From NCBI RefSeq assembly GCF_030519475.1, contig NZ_JAUMKD010000002.1, positions 1,080,607-1,144,606 of the forward strand: 64,000 nucleotides of DNA. The letters are read 5' to 3'. Below are positions 26,590 through 33,853 of this stretch, one piece after another. The translations under genes were made by a program, and so were the position numbers. The notes under the pieces are model-generated. The model made no database searches and was not told where the DNA came from. It was given only the letters and a program-made list of their open reading frames with translations. Position 1 is the first letter of the stretch. Each line of letters starts with the position of its first letter. Origin of the DNA: Micromonospora sp. C28SCA-DRY-2 (lineage in GTDB: Bacteria; Actinomycetota; Actinomycetes; Mycobacteriales; Micromonosporaceae).

Positions 26590-27729
26590 TCAGCGTGCTG
26601 TTATGCCCATTTCCGGTATAAGGGCATCAAAGATTGCTAGGCCGAGCGCTGGAGGCACCGCATTGCCGATCATCGTAGCGAGCGCCCCCCTTGAAGCAAC
26701 CTGCTCGAACCGGAAATAGTCAGGGAACCCCTGGATCCTCGCTGCCTCGTGAGGCGTCAAGGCACGGGGCTGGTCGGGATGCATGTAGCGCCCCTGACCG
26801 ATGCTGCCGAACCCGCTGGTCACCGTCTGCGCCGGCTGATCCCAGCGCAGCCTGCCATACATGGACTTGTAAGAGTGGTTACCTTGATGGCATCGGGGCC
26901 GGAGATCATTTGGGAGGTCGAAGGCGTCGTGGTCGAGCAACCACCGCATCCTCGCAAGGTTATCCGCGCTGACGCGGGACGGCCTGTCCCAGCCCTGCGG
27001 CTCGGCGATGTCGGCTAGGTCGCCGATGGCCCAGCGGAGGTCTCTGGCGTCGACTTGGCCCAAGCCGCCTAGCAACACTGCGGGCGGCGTCATGTCTGAC
27101 GTCACGGCAACGAGAACATGGCGCCGGCGGCGCTGGGCAACGCCCAGGCGGTCGAGACCTACCACCGAGTCATGGACCTGATAGCCCAGCTGTTCAAGCT
27201 GAGAGATGGTCGCGGAGACAACGTTTGCCCGGTCATGCTTAACGGCGGGTACATTCTCGATCATCACAGCCCTGGGCCTCAGGACTTCGGCCGCTCGGGC
27301 TACCCGGAGGTAAAGCTCATTCTTCGGGTCGGACCGGCGCGTGTGATTATTGAGGTCGCTATGGCCTTGGCAGGGTGGACCGGCGACGAGGGCATGAACT
27401 GGATTCCCTACAGCGATCGCCAAAGCTTCCTCCGCTGTAGACAGGTCTGACCCCAGCGGAGCGTCCACGAGCGTCTCCACAGCAGCAAGCTGTGTGTGGG
27501 CCTTGGGAAAGTTCGCCCTGTACACGCCAACGGCTGCTTCGTCGAAGTCGACTGCAAGCCTCACATCTAGGGCGAGCCCGTGACTGGCAGCAGCTTGAGC
27601 AACACCCAGCGTAAGACCACCGCAGCCCGAAAAGAGATCAACAATGCGGAGAGGCCCGTCGCCCTCCTCGAAAGCTGGCCGCTCTACCGTCCTGAGTGGG
27701 TGAAGCGGCGACGAGCGGTGCGACGTCAC
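26590..27729 (-). CDS. DNA (cytosine-5-)-methyltransferase
   Basis: A 5mC methyltransferase of about 379 aa. Motif I is IVDLFSGCGGLTLG, motif IV with the catalytic Cys is AGPPCQGHS, motif VI is MIENV, motif VIII is GVAQRRRRHVL, motif IX region is WDQPAQTVTSGFG and motif X is MIGNAVPPALG. The target recognition stretch between VIII and IX is short, so the recognised sequence cannot be read off. An in-frame GTG at 27804 lies inside the terminator hairpin of the preceding gene, so I prefer the GTG at 27729; neither has a strong ribosome-binding site. It stands between a DndB-like gene and a nuclease gene and probably marks self DNA for that system. Confidence 0.9.
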   Translation of the reverse strand: MTSHRSSPLHPLRTVERPAFEEGDGPLRIVDLFSGCGGLTLGVAQAAASHGLALDVRLAVDFDEAAVGVYRANFPKAHTQLAAVETLVDAPLGSDLSTAEEALAIAVGNPVHALVAGPPCQGHSDLNNHTRRSDPKNELYLRVARAAEVLRPRAVMIENVPAVKHDRANVVSATISQLEQLGYQVHDSVVGLDRLGVAQRRRRHVLVAVTSDMTPPAVLLGGLGQVDARDLRWAIGDLADIAEPQGWDRPSRVSADNLARMRWLLDHDAFDLPNDLRPRCHQGNHSYKSMYGRLRWDQPAQTVTSGFGSIGQGRYMHPDQPRALTPHEAARIQGFPDYFRFEQVASRGALATMIGNAVPPALGLAIFDALIPEMGITAR

Positions 27730-27791
27730 AGGCCAGAGCTTACAGAGATCGTCCCAACTTCTCGAGTCTGGTCGCCCTGCTGTGACGCAAA

Positions 27792-27827
27792 CGAGGTGAG
27801 GCACCTAAGCTCAGGTGCCTCACCTCG
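27792..27827. terminator. Perfect hairpin after the DndB-like gene
   Basis: A 15-bp perfect stem (27792-27806 with 27813-27827) with a six-base loop, directly after the stop codon of the leftward DndB-like gene and followed on that strand by a short T run. It overlaps the extreme 5' end of the longest methyltransferase frame. Confidence 0.8.
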
Positions 27828-27829
27828 GT

Positions 27830-29122
27830 CTACTGCAGTTCCCCCATCAGCATGGGCTCTTGAGCCGGAGGCGGACTGGGGCGACCTCGGATCTGGGCAG
27901 CGCTCACTGGATTGGTCCCGTCGATCGCGTCCGACACCGCGTAGCCAACCTCCTTCGGGCCGGCGACCGTCGTCACTCCCTTTGGCGTCTTCCGTGTACC
28001 GATACCATCCCAGAATCCGTCCCGCTCCCATCTGATCTCCGAGAGCATGTCAAGGAGCTGCTTCACGGTGAGGCGGGGCTTATCCGAGGCGGGCTTCATG
28101 CTGCCGAGTGTGCGATTCGCAGCGACCCCAATCCCAGCCAGGATAGCAGGGCTTCCAATCAAGAACTTGTCCCGGTTAGCGAACTGAGCAGCAAAGGTCT
28201 GAAGGACCAGGTGCGCGACGTTAGCGACTTCAGCCTTTAACGACTCGAAGTCGACGTTATCCGGCATCGGCACCGGCTTAGCACCGTACTGCAACCCGGC
28301 CCGGCCGTACAGCGTCGTGACCACCAAGGTCCGAAGGGCGGAAAGCGTGATCCACTCTGGCGCGTTCTTCCCGACCTGTCTGCTCTGCTGCATCACCACC
28401 GCTGAGGTAGGTGTCCTCTGCCCGCTTGGGTGCTGGATCGCCATGGCCATCACCGCTCGGACGATCTGCGTTGCAGGATCGCGCTGGTCCTTGGCGATTG
28501 CCTCGTTCACGTTAACCTTCGCGCCCAGCACGTTGCGCTCGTAGAACAACGCCTGAAGGTCATCAACGGTCAAGCCGTGATGGATTTCAACGGGCACTCG
28601 AACATTCTCAAGAATTTCTTCCTCAATCAGCCCGGCCCGACTGAGCTCCCAAACCTTGTTGGTTACGAGCTGCCAGGCTGCGCGCTGCGTCTCACCGTCC
28701 ACAGCAAGGAAGTAGCGGCTATAAGGAATTGCGACCCTAGCGGTGCCGTCACTCGGGTTTGGAACGACCGTAAGTTTCGACGTCGTGCCCAGGCAAATCG
28801 GCGGCGTGCCTCGATGCTTGCTCTTCTGGACCCGCTCCGCAATAAAATCCGCGTACTTCGGCAAGTTCGACTTTTTCGCGCCATTGAAGTAGCGCTGGAT
28901 GGTCTCCCTCTTTTCGGCGAGGTCGACCAGGGCCGGGTTCGTGAACAGCGAGTGCTGGGCTCGCTTATCCTCGAACTGCATAGGGTCGGGCACCAGCTGC
29001 AGCAGGTGCCCCAGCGCGAGGGTGGCGAGGACCTGGTGGTCGTCCACCACCAAGCACGGGATGGCCGATGCCTTGCTCGGATCGATGAACGGGGGCGGGC
29101 TCTGCCCCTGTGGCGTGGTCAC
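27830..29122 (-). CDS. DndB/DGQHR-domain-like protein
   Basis: A 430-aa protein resembling the DNA-sulfur-modification regulator DndB and DGQHR-domain proteins. Features in order: KRETIQRYF and KYADFIAERV (about 70-97, the 'R...iaryi' opening), then IPYSRYFLAVDGETQRAAWQ (about 132-151), where DGETQR replaces the usual DGQHR, and VPVEIHHGLTVDDLQALFYERNVLGAKVNVNEA, matching the 'F..iN....v' region. The Pro-rich ends look unstructured. No dndA, C, D, E or other phosphorothioation gene is present, so ordinary Dnd modification is not its role here. A GTG start with GGGAGG eleven bases upstream is assumed. Confidence 0.7.
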   Translation of the reverse strand: MTTPQGQSPPPFIDPSKASAIPCLVVDDHQVLATLALGHLLQLVPDPMQFEDKRAQHSLFTNPALVDLAEKRETIQRYFNGAKKSNLPKYADFIAERVQKSKHRGTPPICLGTTSKLTVVPNPSDGTARVAIPYSRYFLAVDGETQRAAWQLVTNKVWELSRAGLIEEEILENVRVPVEIHHGLTVDDLQALFYERNVLGAKVNVNEAIAKDQRDPATQIVRAVMAMAIQHPSGQRTPTSAVVMQQSRQVGKNAPEWITLSALRTLVVTTLYGRAGLQYGAKPVPMPDNVDFESLKAEVANVAHLVLQTFAAQFANRDKFLIGSPAILAGIGVAANRTLGSMKPASDKPRLTVKQLLDMLSEIRWERDGFWDGIGTRKTPKGVTTVAGPKEVGYAVSDAIDGTNPVSAAQIRGRPSPPPAQEPMLMGELQ

Positions 29123-29220
29123 CTGTGACCAAACCTCCCTTTCAGGTTCCGGTCCGGATCGCGGTGCCGTACGCTCTGGGTGTCAACGAGAGAGCTTGGC
29201 GAATCCCGCTAGGACTCGAG

Positions 29221-29257
29221 GGAAGCCCCAGCCAGGTCTGGCTGGGGCTTCCTTATT
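29221..29257 (+). terminator. Strong hairpin near the island right end
   Basis: A perfect 14-bp stem (29221-29234 with 29239-29252), four-base loop, followed by TTATT on the plus strand. No rightward gene precedes it, so it may insulate the DndB-like promoter or mark a lost gene. Confidence 0.6.
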
Positions 29258-29581
29258 GGACCAGAACTCGGGGCCAAGCTTCAAGGACTTCCGCCTACTC
29301 GAGTAGGCCCCAGCGCTACTCAAGTGCACGCTGGGGACCCCCGGGCTCCGTGGGGTCGGGTTCGCGGAGACGGAACGAACACCAGCTCAGGCTGCTGCTG
29401 CTCCTCGAGCTTGGCTTCGGCGACCCCCTACGCGGACGCCCTGCTGAACTTTTTCAGCGGCTTCCCACGTAGTGGGACGAGCCGTCGGCCAGCCAACAAA
29501 CCTCGGTGACCCGGTCGATGGCCGGCGACCTCCGTGCCGAGCTGTCAACAACCGCCACGTCGGAAATCCTGGGTTCAGGGC

Positions 29582-29602
29582 CGGGAACAGATCCAGCACA
29601 AC
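29582..29602 (+). repeat. Sub-terminal direct repeat, right copy
   Basis: Nineteen of 21 bases match 22114-22134 in the same orientation. It lies about 104 bases inside the right attachment repeat. Confidence 0.45.
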
Positions 29603-29704
29603 CGAGCGCGAGTAGCGGCGGAAGATGCCGGAAAGTGACGGAAGGCGTTTCTGCTGGTCGGGGGCTATGTCGGCGAGGCGTAGGAGGTTAGGTAGCTGCG
29701 GCCC

Positions 29705-29959
29705 TTACTTCCAGCGGAAGTGGACGAAGAGGCGGCCGAAGTTCTTCGAATCCTTCTCGACCCGGTGGTAGAGCTGCTTGACGTCCTTCTGGTCGAGGAA
29801 CCGCAGCACCCGCTTCTTCAGCTGGCCGGAGCCCTTGCCGGGGATGATCTCGACGAGGGTGGCCTTCTTCGCCACCGCCTCGTCCATGATCCCGCGCAGC
29901 GCGCGGTCGATGTCGTGGCCCTTGTTGAAGATGTCGTGCAGGTCCAGCTTCAGCTTCAC
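29705..29959 (-). CDS. Smr-domain-like small protein; candidate integration target
   Basis: An 84-aa protein that is essentially one Smr-like fold: LDLHDIFNKGHD at 5-16 carries the LDLH motif, and IIPGKGSGQLKKRV at about 38-51 is the GxGxG loop of the family. Smr domains bind or cut nucleic acids or act in mismatch/ribosome-related processes; the small stand-alone type has no fixed role. GTG start at 29959. Its last codons (FRWK, stop) form the right attachment repeat of the island, so its present 3' end may be supplied by the element while remaining functional. Confidence 0.8.
   Translation of the reverse strand: MKLKLDLHDIFNKGHDIDRALRGIMDEAVAKKATLVEIIPGKGSGQLKKRVLRFLDQKDVKQLYHRVEKDSKNFGRLFVHFRWK
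29706..29719 (+). repeat. Candidate right attachment site
   Basis: Exact copy of the 14 bases at 22041-22054, located in the 3' end of the Smr gene. Confidence 0.55.
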
Positions 29960-30055
29960 GCCGCACCCACCGGCAGGTCAGGTCCCATGGACTCGATGGT
30001 AGGCCGCCCGCTTCGGCTGATCCGGGTGCGGATCGGGCGGGCGGCGGAGACAGGT

Positions 30056-30081
30056 CGGGGCAGCCCTGTCGAGCTGCCCCG
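30056..30081. terminator. Hairpin after the TPR gene
   Basis: A 9-bp perfect GC-rich stem (CGGGGCAGC with GCTGCCCCG) and eight-base loop, positioned to end the leftward TPR transcript before the Smr gene. Confidence 0.55.
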
Positions 30082-30122
30082 TCCATGCGACCACACCCCG
30101 GGCGCGTCGCCCGGTCTCCGCG

Positions 30123-30491
30123 TCACCGACCGCCGGCGACCCGGGTCTCGACCCGGCGCAGGGCGGTGCGGTAGTCGTCGTTGCCCGAGTGCATCGCCGC
30201 CGCGATGCGCAGGTGCCGCAGCGCGTCGGCGGGCCGGTTCAGCCGCTCCAGCGTCCGGCCCAGCACGTGGTGGGCGTAATGGTCGCTGGGGTCCCGGTCG
30301 ACCAGTTCCCGCAGCTGCTCCTCGGCCCGGCCGAGCTGGGCCGACTGGAAGTACGCCCGGGCCAGCAGCTGGCGGACCGCGGCGTTGCCCGGCTCGGCCT
30401 CGACGATCGGTTCGAGCAGCCGGGCCGCTCCGGTCGGGTCACCGGCTTCGAAGAACAGGTTCGCCCGCCGGTACTCGGCCAGAAGATCCAT
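30123..30491 (-). CDS. TPR-repeat protein
   Basis: A 122-aa soluble protein built of about three tetratricopeptide repeats: LLAEYRRANLFFEAGDPTGAARLLEPIVEAEPGN, AAVRQLLARAYFQSAQLGRAEEQLRELVDRDPSD and HYAHHVLGRTLERLNRPADALRHLRIA. Such repeats are protein-interaction scaffolds. The ATG at 30491 is taken; a GTG three codons earlier is possible. Partners are unknown. Confidence 0.8.
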   Translation of the reverse strand: MDLLAEYRRANLFFEAGDPTGAARLLEPIVEAEPGNAAVRQLLARAYFQSAQLGRAEEQLRELVDRDPSDHYAHHVLGRTLERLNRPADALRHLRIAAAMHSGNDDYRTALRRVETRVAGGR

Positions 30492-30580
30492 CGCACCCAC
30501 CCCCTCGTGTCACGCCGCCACTCCTCCGACGCTGGCACAACACCGGCCGTACCGCGACTGTTCCCCGACGGGCCCGGGCC

Positions 30581-31351
30581 TCAGGCGGTGGCGTCGTGCC
30601 GGCCGGCGGCCAGCTCCCAGGCGCGGACGCCGCCGACGATGCCGGCGCTGTTGGGCACCACCACCACGTCGTCGCCCATCCGGGCCAGCTGCTCGGGCCG
30701 GATCAGCCGGGAGTTGCCGCCGCCGAGGTAGAGCCGGTCCCAGCGGAACACCGGGCGCAGCCCGTCCACCACCTGCCGGATCCGCCGCGACCAGAACGCG
30801 TCGCCGAGCCGGCGCCGCTCCGGCTCCCCCACGTACGTGTCGTAGGTGGTGCCCCAGCGCACCGGGGCGTGCGACAGCTCCAGGTGCGGGGCGAGCACCC
30901 CGCCGTCGAAGAGCGCGCTGCCCAGCCCGGTGCCCAGGGTCAGCACCAGCTCGCAGCCGGTCCCGGCGACCACCCCGGCGCCGTGCACCTCGGCGTCGTT
31001 GAGCACCAGCGCGGGCACCCCGAACGCCTCGGCGAGAGCGGTCCGCGCGTCGTACCCGGACCACTCGGCGAGCAGTTCGGGCAGGACCTTGCTGCGCGGG
31101 CCGGACCGGGTGACGTAGTGCGGGGTGGCCACCACCACCCCGTGCCGGATCATGCCGGGCATCCCGACGGTCAGCCGGTCCGCCGCGGGCAGCCGGGCGC
31201 CCAGGCCGAGCAGCGTCTTCACGAAGAGCGCGGGCGGCAGCGGGTACGGCGTGGGCACCCGCAGCGGCCGTGCCCGCATCGTCCCCGCCTCGTCGAGGAC
31301 GGACGCCTTGATCCCGCCGCCCCCACAGTCGATCGCCAGAGTGGTCACCAC
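30581..31351 (-). CDS. ROK-fold polyphosphate-glucokinase-like sugar kinase
   Basis: A 256-aa kinase of the ROK/hexokinase superfamily. It opens TTLAIDCGGGGIKASVLDEAG, the phosphate-1 motif in the form typical of polyphosphate/ATP glucokinases; the later LVLNDAEVHGAG has the catalytic Asp, and LVLTLGTGLGSALFDGG the phosphate-2 loop. No CxCGxxGC zinc motif of repressor-type ROK proteins is present. It would phosphorylate glucose with polyphosphate or ATP. The start is the GTG pair at 31351/31348, where homology begins; the longer frame to 31435 would run into an intergenic palindrome. Confidence 0.82.
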   Translation of the reverse strand: MVTTLAIDCGGGGIKASVLDEAGTMRARPLRVPTPYPLPPALFVKTLLGLGARLPAADRLTVGMPGMIRHGVVVATPHYVTRSGPRSKVLPELLAEWSGYDARTALAEAFGVPALVLNDAEVHGAGVVAGTGCELVLTLGTGLGSALFDGGVLAPHLELSHAPVRWGTTYDTYVGEPERRRLGDAFWSRRIRQVVDGLRPVFRWDRLYLGGGNSRLIRPEQLARMGDDVVVVPNSAGIVGGVRAWELAAGRHDATA

Positions 31352-31390
31352 GCCGAGCAGTGTGCCCGCTCCACCCCGGATCTCCGCACT

Positions 31391-31458
31391 GATCTTGCAC
31401 TTTGTGCCCGCGATATGCGGCTTTCCGGCCGACATGCCCGGGCACGAACTGCAAGATC
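31391..31458. repeat. Intergenic palindrome A
   Basis: Two 20-base arms (31391-31410 and 31439-31458) are inverted repeats with two mismatches, separated by 28 bases. It lies between divergent genes. The sequence resembles dispersed palindromic units of Micromonosporaceae genomes, though only one copy is in this window. Confidence 0.7.
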
Positions 31459-31524
31459 GCCGAGTGGAGTGGGCGGGAAAGCCGGGGGTGGGAGGGGGGC
31501 GGGGCGGGGTAGGGTGGCGGGCTG

Positions 31525-33162
31525 ATGAGCGCGACGATGATCGTCAAGGGGCTGGCCGCGGGGCACGGGGACCGGGCGCTGTTCTCGGGGTTGGACCTGG
31601 TGGTCGCGCCCGGGGACGTGGTCGGCCTGGTCGGGGTGAACGGGGCCGGCAAGTCGACGCTGCTGCGTACCCTCGCCGGATTGCTGCCGGTGGAGGCCGG
31701 CAGCGTGACGCTCAGCCCGCCCACCGCGACCGTCGGGCACCTGCCGCAGGAGCCGGAGCGCCGCGCCGGCGAGACGGTCCGGGGCTTCCTGGCCCGGCGC
31801 ACCGGGGTGGCCGACGCGCAGGTCGCCCTCGACGCGGCGACCGAGGCGCTCAGCGCGGGCACCCCCGGCGCCGACGACACGTACGCCGAGGCGCTGGAGC
31901 GCTGGCTCGCCCTCGGCGGCGCCGACCTGGACGAGCGGGCCGAGCAGGTGGCCGCCGAGCTCGGCCTCGCGGTCGACCTGGAGCACCCGATGACCGGGCT
32001 TTCCGGCGGCCAGGCGGCCCGGGCCGGGCTGGCATCGCTGCTGCTCAGCCGCTACGACGTCTTCCTCCTCGACGAGCCGACCAACGACCTGGACCTGGCC
32101 GGGCTGGAGCGGCTGGAGCAGTTCGTCACCGGGCTGCGGGCCGGCACCGTGCTGGTCAGCCACGACCGGGAGTTCCTCACCCGTACGGTGACCCGGGTGC
32201 TGGAGCTGGACCTGGCCCAGCAGCAGGTCAACCACTTCGGCGGCGGCTACGCGGCCTACCTGGAGGAGCGCGAGGTGGCCCGCCGGCACGCCCGGGCCGA
32301 CTTCGAGGAGTACGCCGAGACCCGGGCGACGCTGGAGGCGCGGGCCCGGACCCAGCGGGCCTGGATGGAGAAGGGCGTCAAGAACGCCCGGCGCAAGGCC
32401 ACCGACAACGACAAGATCGGCCGGAAGTTCCGGGCCGAGGCGACCGAGAAGCAGGCCGCGAAGGCCAAGCAGACCGAGCGGCTGATCGAGCGGCTGGAGG
32501 TGGTCGAGGAGCCGCGCAAGGAGTGGGAGCTGCGGATGGAGATCGCCGCCGCGCCCCGCGCCGGCGCCGTCGTGGCCACGCTCCGCGACGCGGTGGTACG
32601 CCGGGGCAGCTTCACCCTCGGGCCGGTGAACCTCCAGATCGACTGGGCCGACCGGGTGGCGGTGACCGGGGCGAACGGCTCCGGCAAGTCCACCCTGCTG
32701 GCCGCCCTGCTCGGCCGGCTGCCACTGGACTCCGGGCAGGCCAGCCTCGGCCCCGGCGTGGTGGTCGGCGAGGTGGACCAGGCCCGTGGGCTGTTCCTCG
32801 GCGACGCGCCGCTGATCGACGCGTTCCGGGCCGCCGTACCGGAGCTGTCGCCGGCGGACGCGCGGACCCTGCTGGCCAAGTTCGGCCTGCGCGCGCAGCA
32901 CGTGCTCCGCCCGGCGGCCACCCTCTCGCCCGGCGAGCGGACCCGGGCGGCGCTGGCGCTGTTGCAGGGCCGCGGGGTCAACCTGCTGGTGCTGGACGAG
33001 CCGACCAACCACCTCGACCTGCCCGCCATCGAACAGCTTGAGTCCGCGCTGGCCAGCTACCCCGGCACGCTGCTGCTGGTGACCCACGACCGGCGGATGC
33101 TCGCCGCGGTGGCGACCAACCGGCGGCTGCGGGTGGACGCGGGACGGATCGCCGAGGATTGA
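31525..33162 (+). CDS. ABC-F family ATPase
   Basis: A 545-aa soluble protein with two ABC ATPase domains and no membrane part. Domain 1: Walker A GVNGAGKST (about 38-46), signature LSGGQ, Walker B VFLLDEPTNDLDL. A charged linker (about 245-350, EEYAETRATLEARARTQRAW onward) is the P-site-tRNA-interaction-motif region. Domain 2: Walker A GANGSGKST, signature LSPGER, Walker B LLVLDEPTNHLDL. ABC-F proteins act on the ribosome, as antibiotic-protection or translation factors; which applies here is open. Start ATG at 31525. Confidence 0.92.
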   Translation: MSATMIVKGLAAGHGDRALFSGLDLVVAPGDVVGLVGVNGAGKSTLLRTLAGLLPVEAGSVTLSPPTATVGHLPQEPERRAGETVRGFLARRTGVADAQVALDAATEALSAGTPGADDTYAEALERWLALGGADLDERAEQVAAELGLAVDLEHPMTGLSGGQAARAGLASLLLSRYDVFLLDEPTNDLDLAGLERLEQFVTGLRAGTVLVSHDREFLTRTVTRVLELDLAQQQVNHFGGGYAAYLEEREVARRHARADFEEYAETRATLEARARTQRAWMEKGVKNARRKATDNDKIGRKFRAEATEKQAAKAKQTERLIERLEVVEEPRKEWELRMEIAAAPRAGAVVATLRDAVVRRGSFTLGPVNLQIDWADRVAVTGANGSGKSTLLAALLGRLPLDSGQASLGPGVVVGEVDQARGLFLGDAPLIDAFRAAVPELSPADARTLLAKFGLRAQHVLRPAATLSPGERTRAALALLQGRGVNLLVLDEPTNHLDLPAIEQLESALASYPGTLLLVTHDRRMLAAVATNRRLRVDAGRIAED

Positions 33163-33200
33163 TCCGTGCCGGCCGGCCGCCGCGGGGCGAGAATGACCCC

Positions 33201-33518
33201 ATGCTCAAGTGGGAGTACGCGCTGCTGGTTCGGCGACGCCAGGCCGCCACCAACGACATCGGCTGGGAAGTGGTCTTCGTCTGGTACGGCCCGGACGGCT
33301 CCATGGTCGACGTGACGCCCTACGGCGACACCGCGCTGGCCCACCTGAACCGGGCCGGTGACCAGGGCTGGGAGCTGGTCGCGATGAGCGAGGACCCGTC
33401 CCTGCCCGGCAACAACGAGCTGCACCGCTACCACCTCAAGCGGCCGAAGCCGGCCGCCCCGCCGCCCCGGCAGCGGATGCGCGTCGGCGGTCGGCAACGC
33501 CGCACCGTCACCGGCTGA
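33201..33518 (+). CDS. DUF4177-like small protein
   Basis: A 105-aa soluble protein. LKWEYALLVRRR at the start and LNRAGDQGWELVAMSED near residue 55 match the short 'WEY...LN..G..GWELV' pattern of DUF4177-type proteins. The C-terminus is a basic Pro-rich tail. Function unknown. The ATG at 33201 is chosen because homology starts at once; the upstream frame runs into the ABC-F gene end. Confidence 0.65.
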   Translation: MLKWEYALLVRRRQAATNDIGWEVVFVWYGPDGSMVDVTPYGDTALAHLNRAGDQGWELVAMSEDPSLPGNNELHRYHLKRPKPAAPPPRQRMRVGGRQRRTVTG

Positions 33519-33527
33519 CCCTCGCCG

Positions 33528-33699
33528 CGCCAGCCTCCGCCGCAGCACGCCAGCCGCCGTCCCAGCGCGCCAGCCGCCGTCCCAGCGCGCCAGCCTCCGC
33601 CGCAGCACGCCAGCCGCCGTCCCAGCGCGCCAGCCGCCGTCCCAGCGCGCCAGCCGCCGTCCCAGCGCGCCAGCCTCCGCCGCAGCACGCCAGCCGCCG
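33528..33699. repeat. 20-bp tandem repeat array with two alternating unit types
   Basis: Eight full 20-bp units plus a partial ninth. Type A is CGCCAGCCTCCGCCGCAGCA and type B is CGCCAGCCGCCGTCCCAGCG, in the order A-B-B-A-B-B-B-A-(B). Copies within a type are identical. The array fills the gap between the DUF4177-like and methyltransferase genes and has no spacers, so it is not a CRISPR. Confidence 0.9.
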
Positions 33700-33853
33700 G
33701 GTTCCGGTTCCATCGGCCCGGCCTCGGTTGGCCTCTGCCGTCCGCCTCGGACCGCGCGTGGCCCGCCGGCCGCCCCCATCCCGGACTGGTCGCGGAGCGG
33801 CGGCCAGGCATACCGGACGGAGATGCGGGTAACGGGCGGCCGGAGGTGGGCCG

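Larger units (their letters stand above)
29123..29704. other. Gene-free stretch at the right end of the island
   Basis: About 580 bases without a convincing gene. It includes a minus-strand TTGACA (29186-29181) that may serve the DndB-like gene although no good -10 follows, a strong hairpin at 29221-29252 and the sub-terminal repeat at 29582. No tRNA-like cloverleaf was found. Confidence 0.5.
22041..29719. mobile_element. Candidate integrative island inserted at the 3' end of the Smr gene
   Basis: The stretch is bounded by direct repeats of TACTTCCAGCGGAA at 22041-22054 and 29706-29719. The right copy is the last codons of the Smr-domain gene, and the left copy preserves a similar reading frame (LFTQFRWK then stop, compared with LFVHFRWK then stop). 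That is the expected picture when a tyrosine integrase inserts into the 3' end of a gene. Inside lie an integrase remnant next to the left boundary, an IS110 element and three lower-GC genes of restriction/defence type. The surrounding sequence is ordinary high-GC chromosome. Confidence 0.6.

Noticed and set aside
24339..29122. Complete Dnd phosphorothioation or Dpd 7-deazaguanine system
   Set aside because: Only a DndB-like protein is present; dndA, C, D, E and dpdA-type genes are absent.
29150..29260. tRNA gene as the integration site
   Set aside because: A GAATCCCGC segment and a hairpin suggested it, but no cloverleaf with anticodon and acceptor stems can be drawn.
33528..33699. CRISPR array
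   Set aside because: Repeats are 20 bp and contiguous with no spacers, and no cas gene is nearby.
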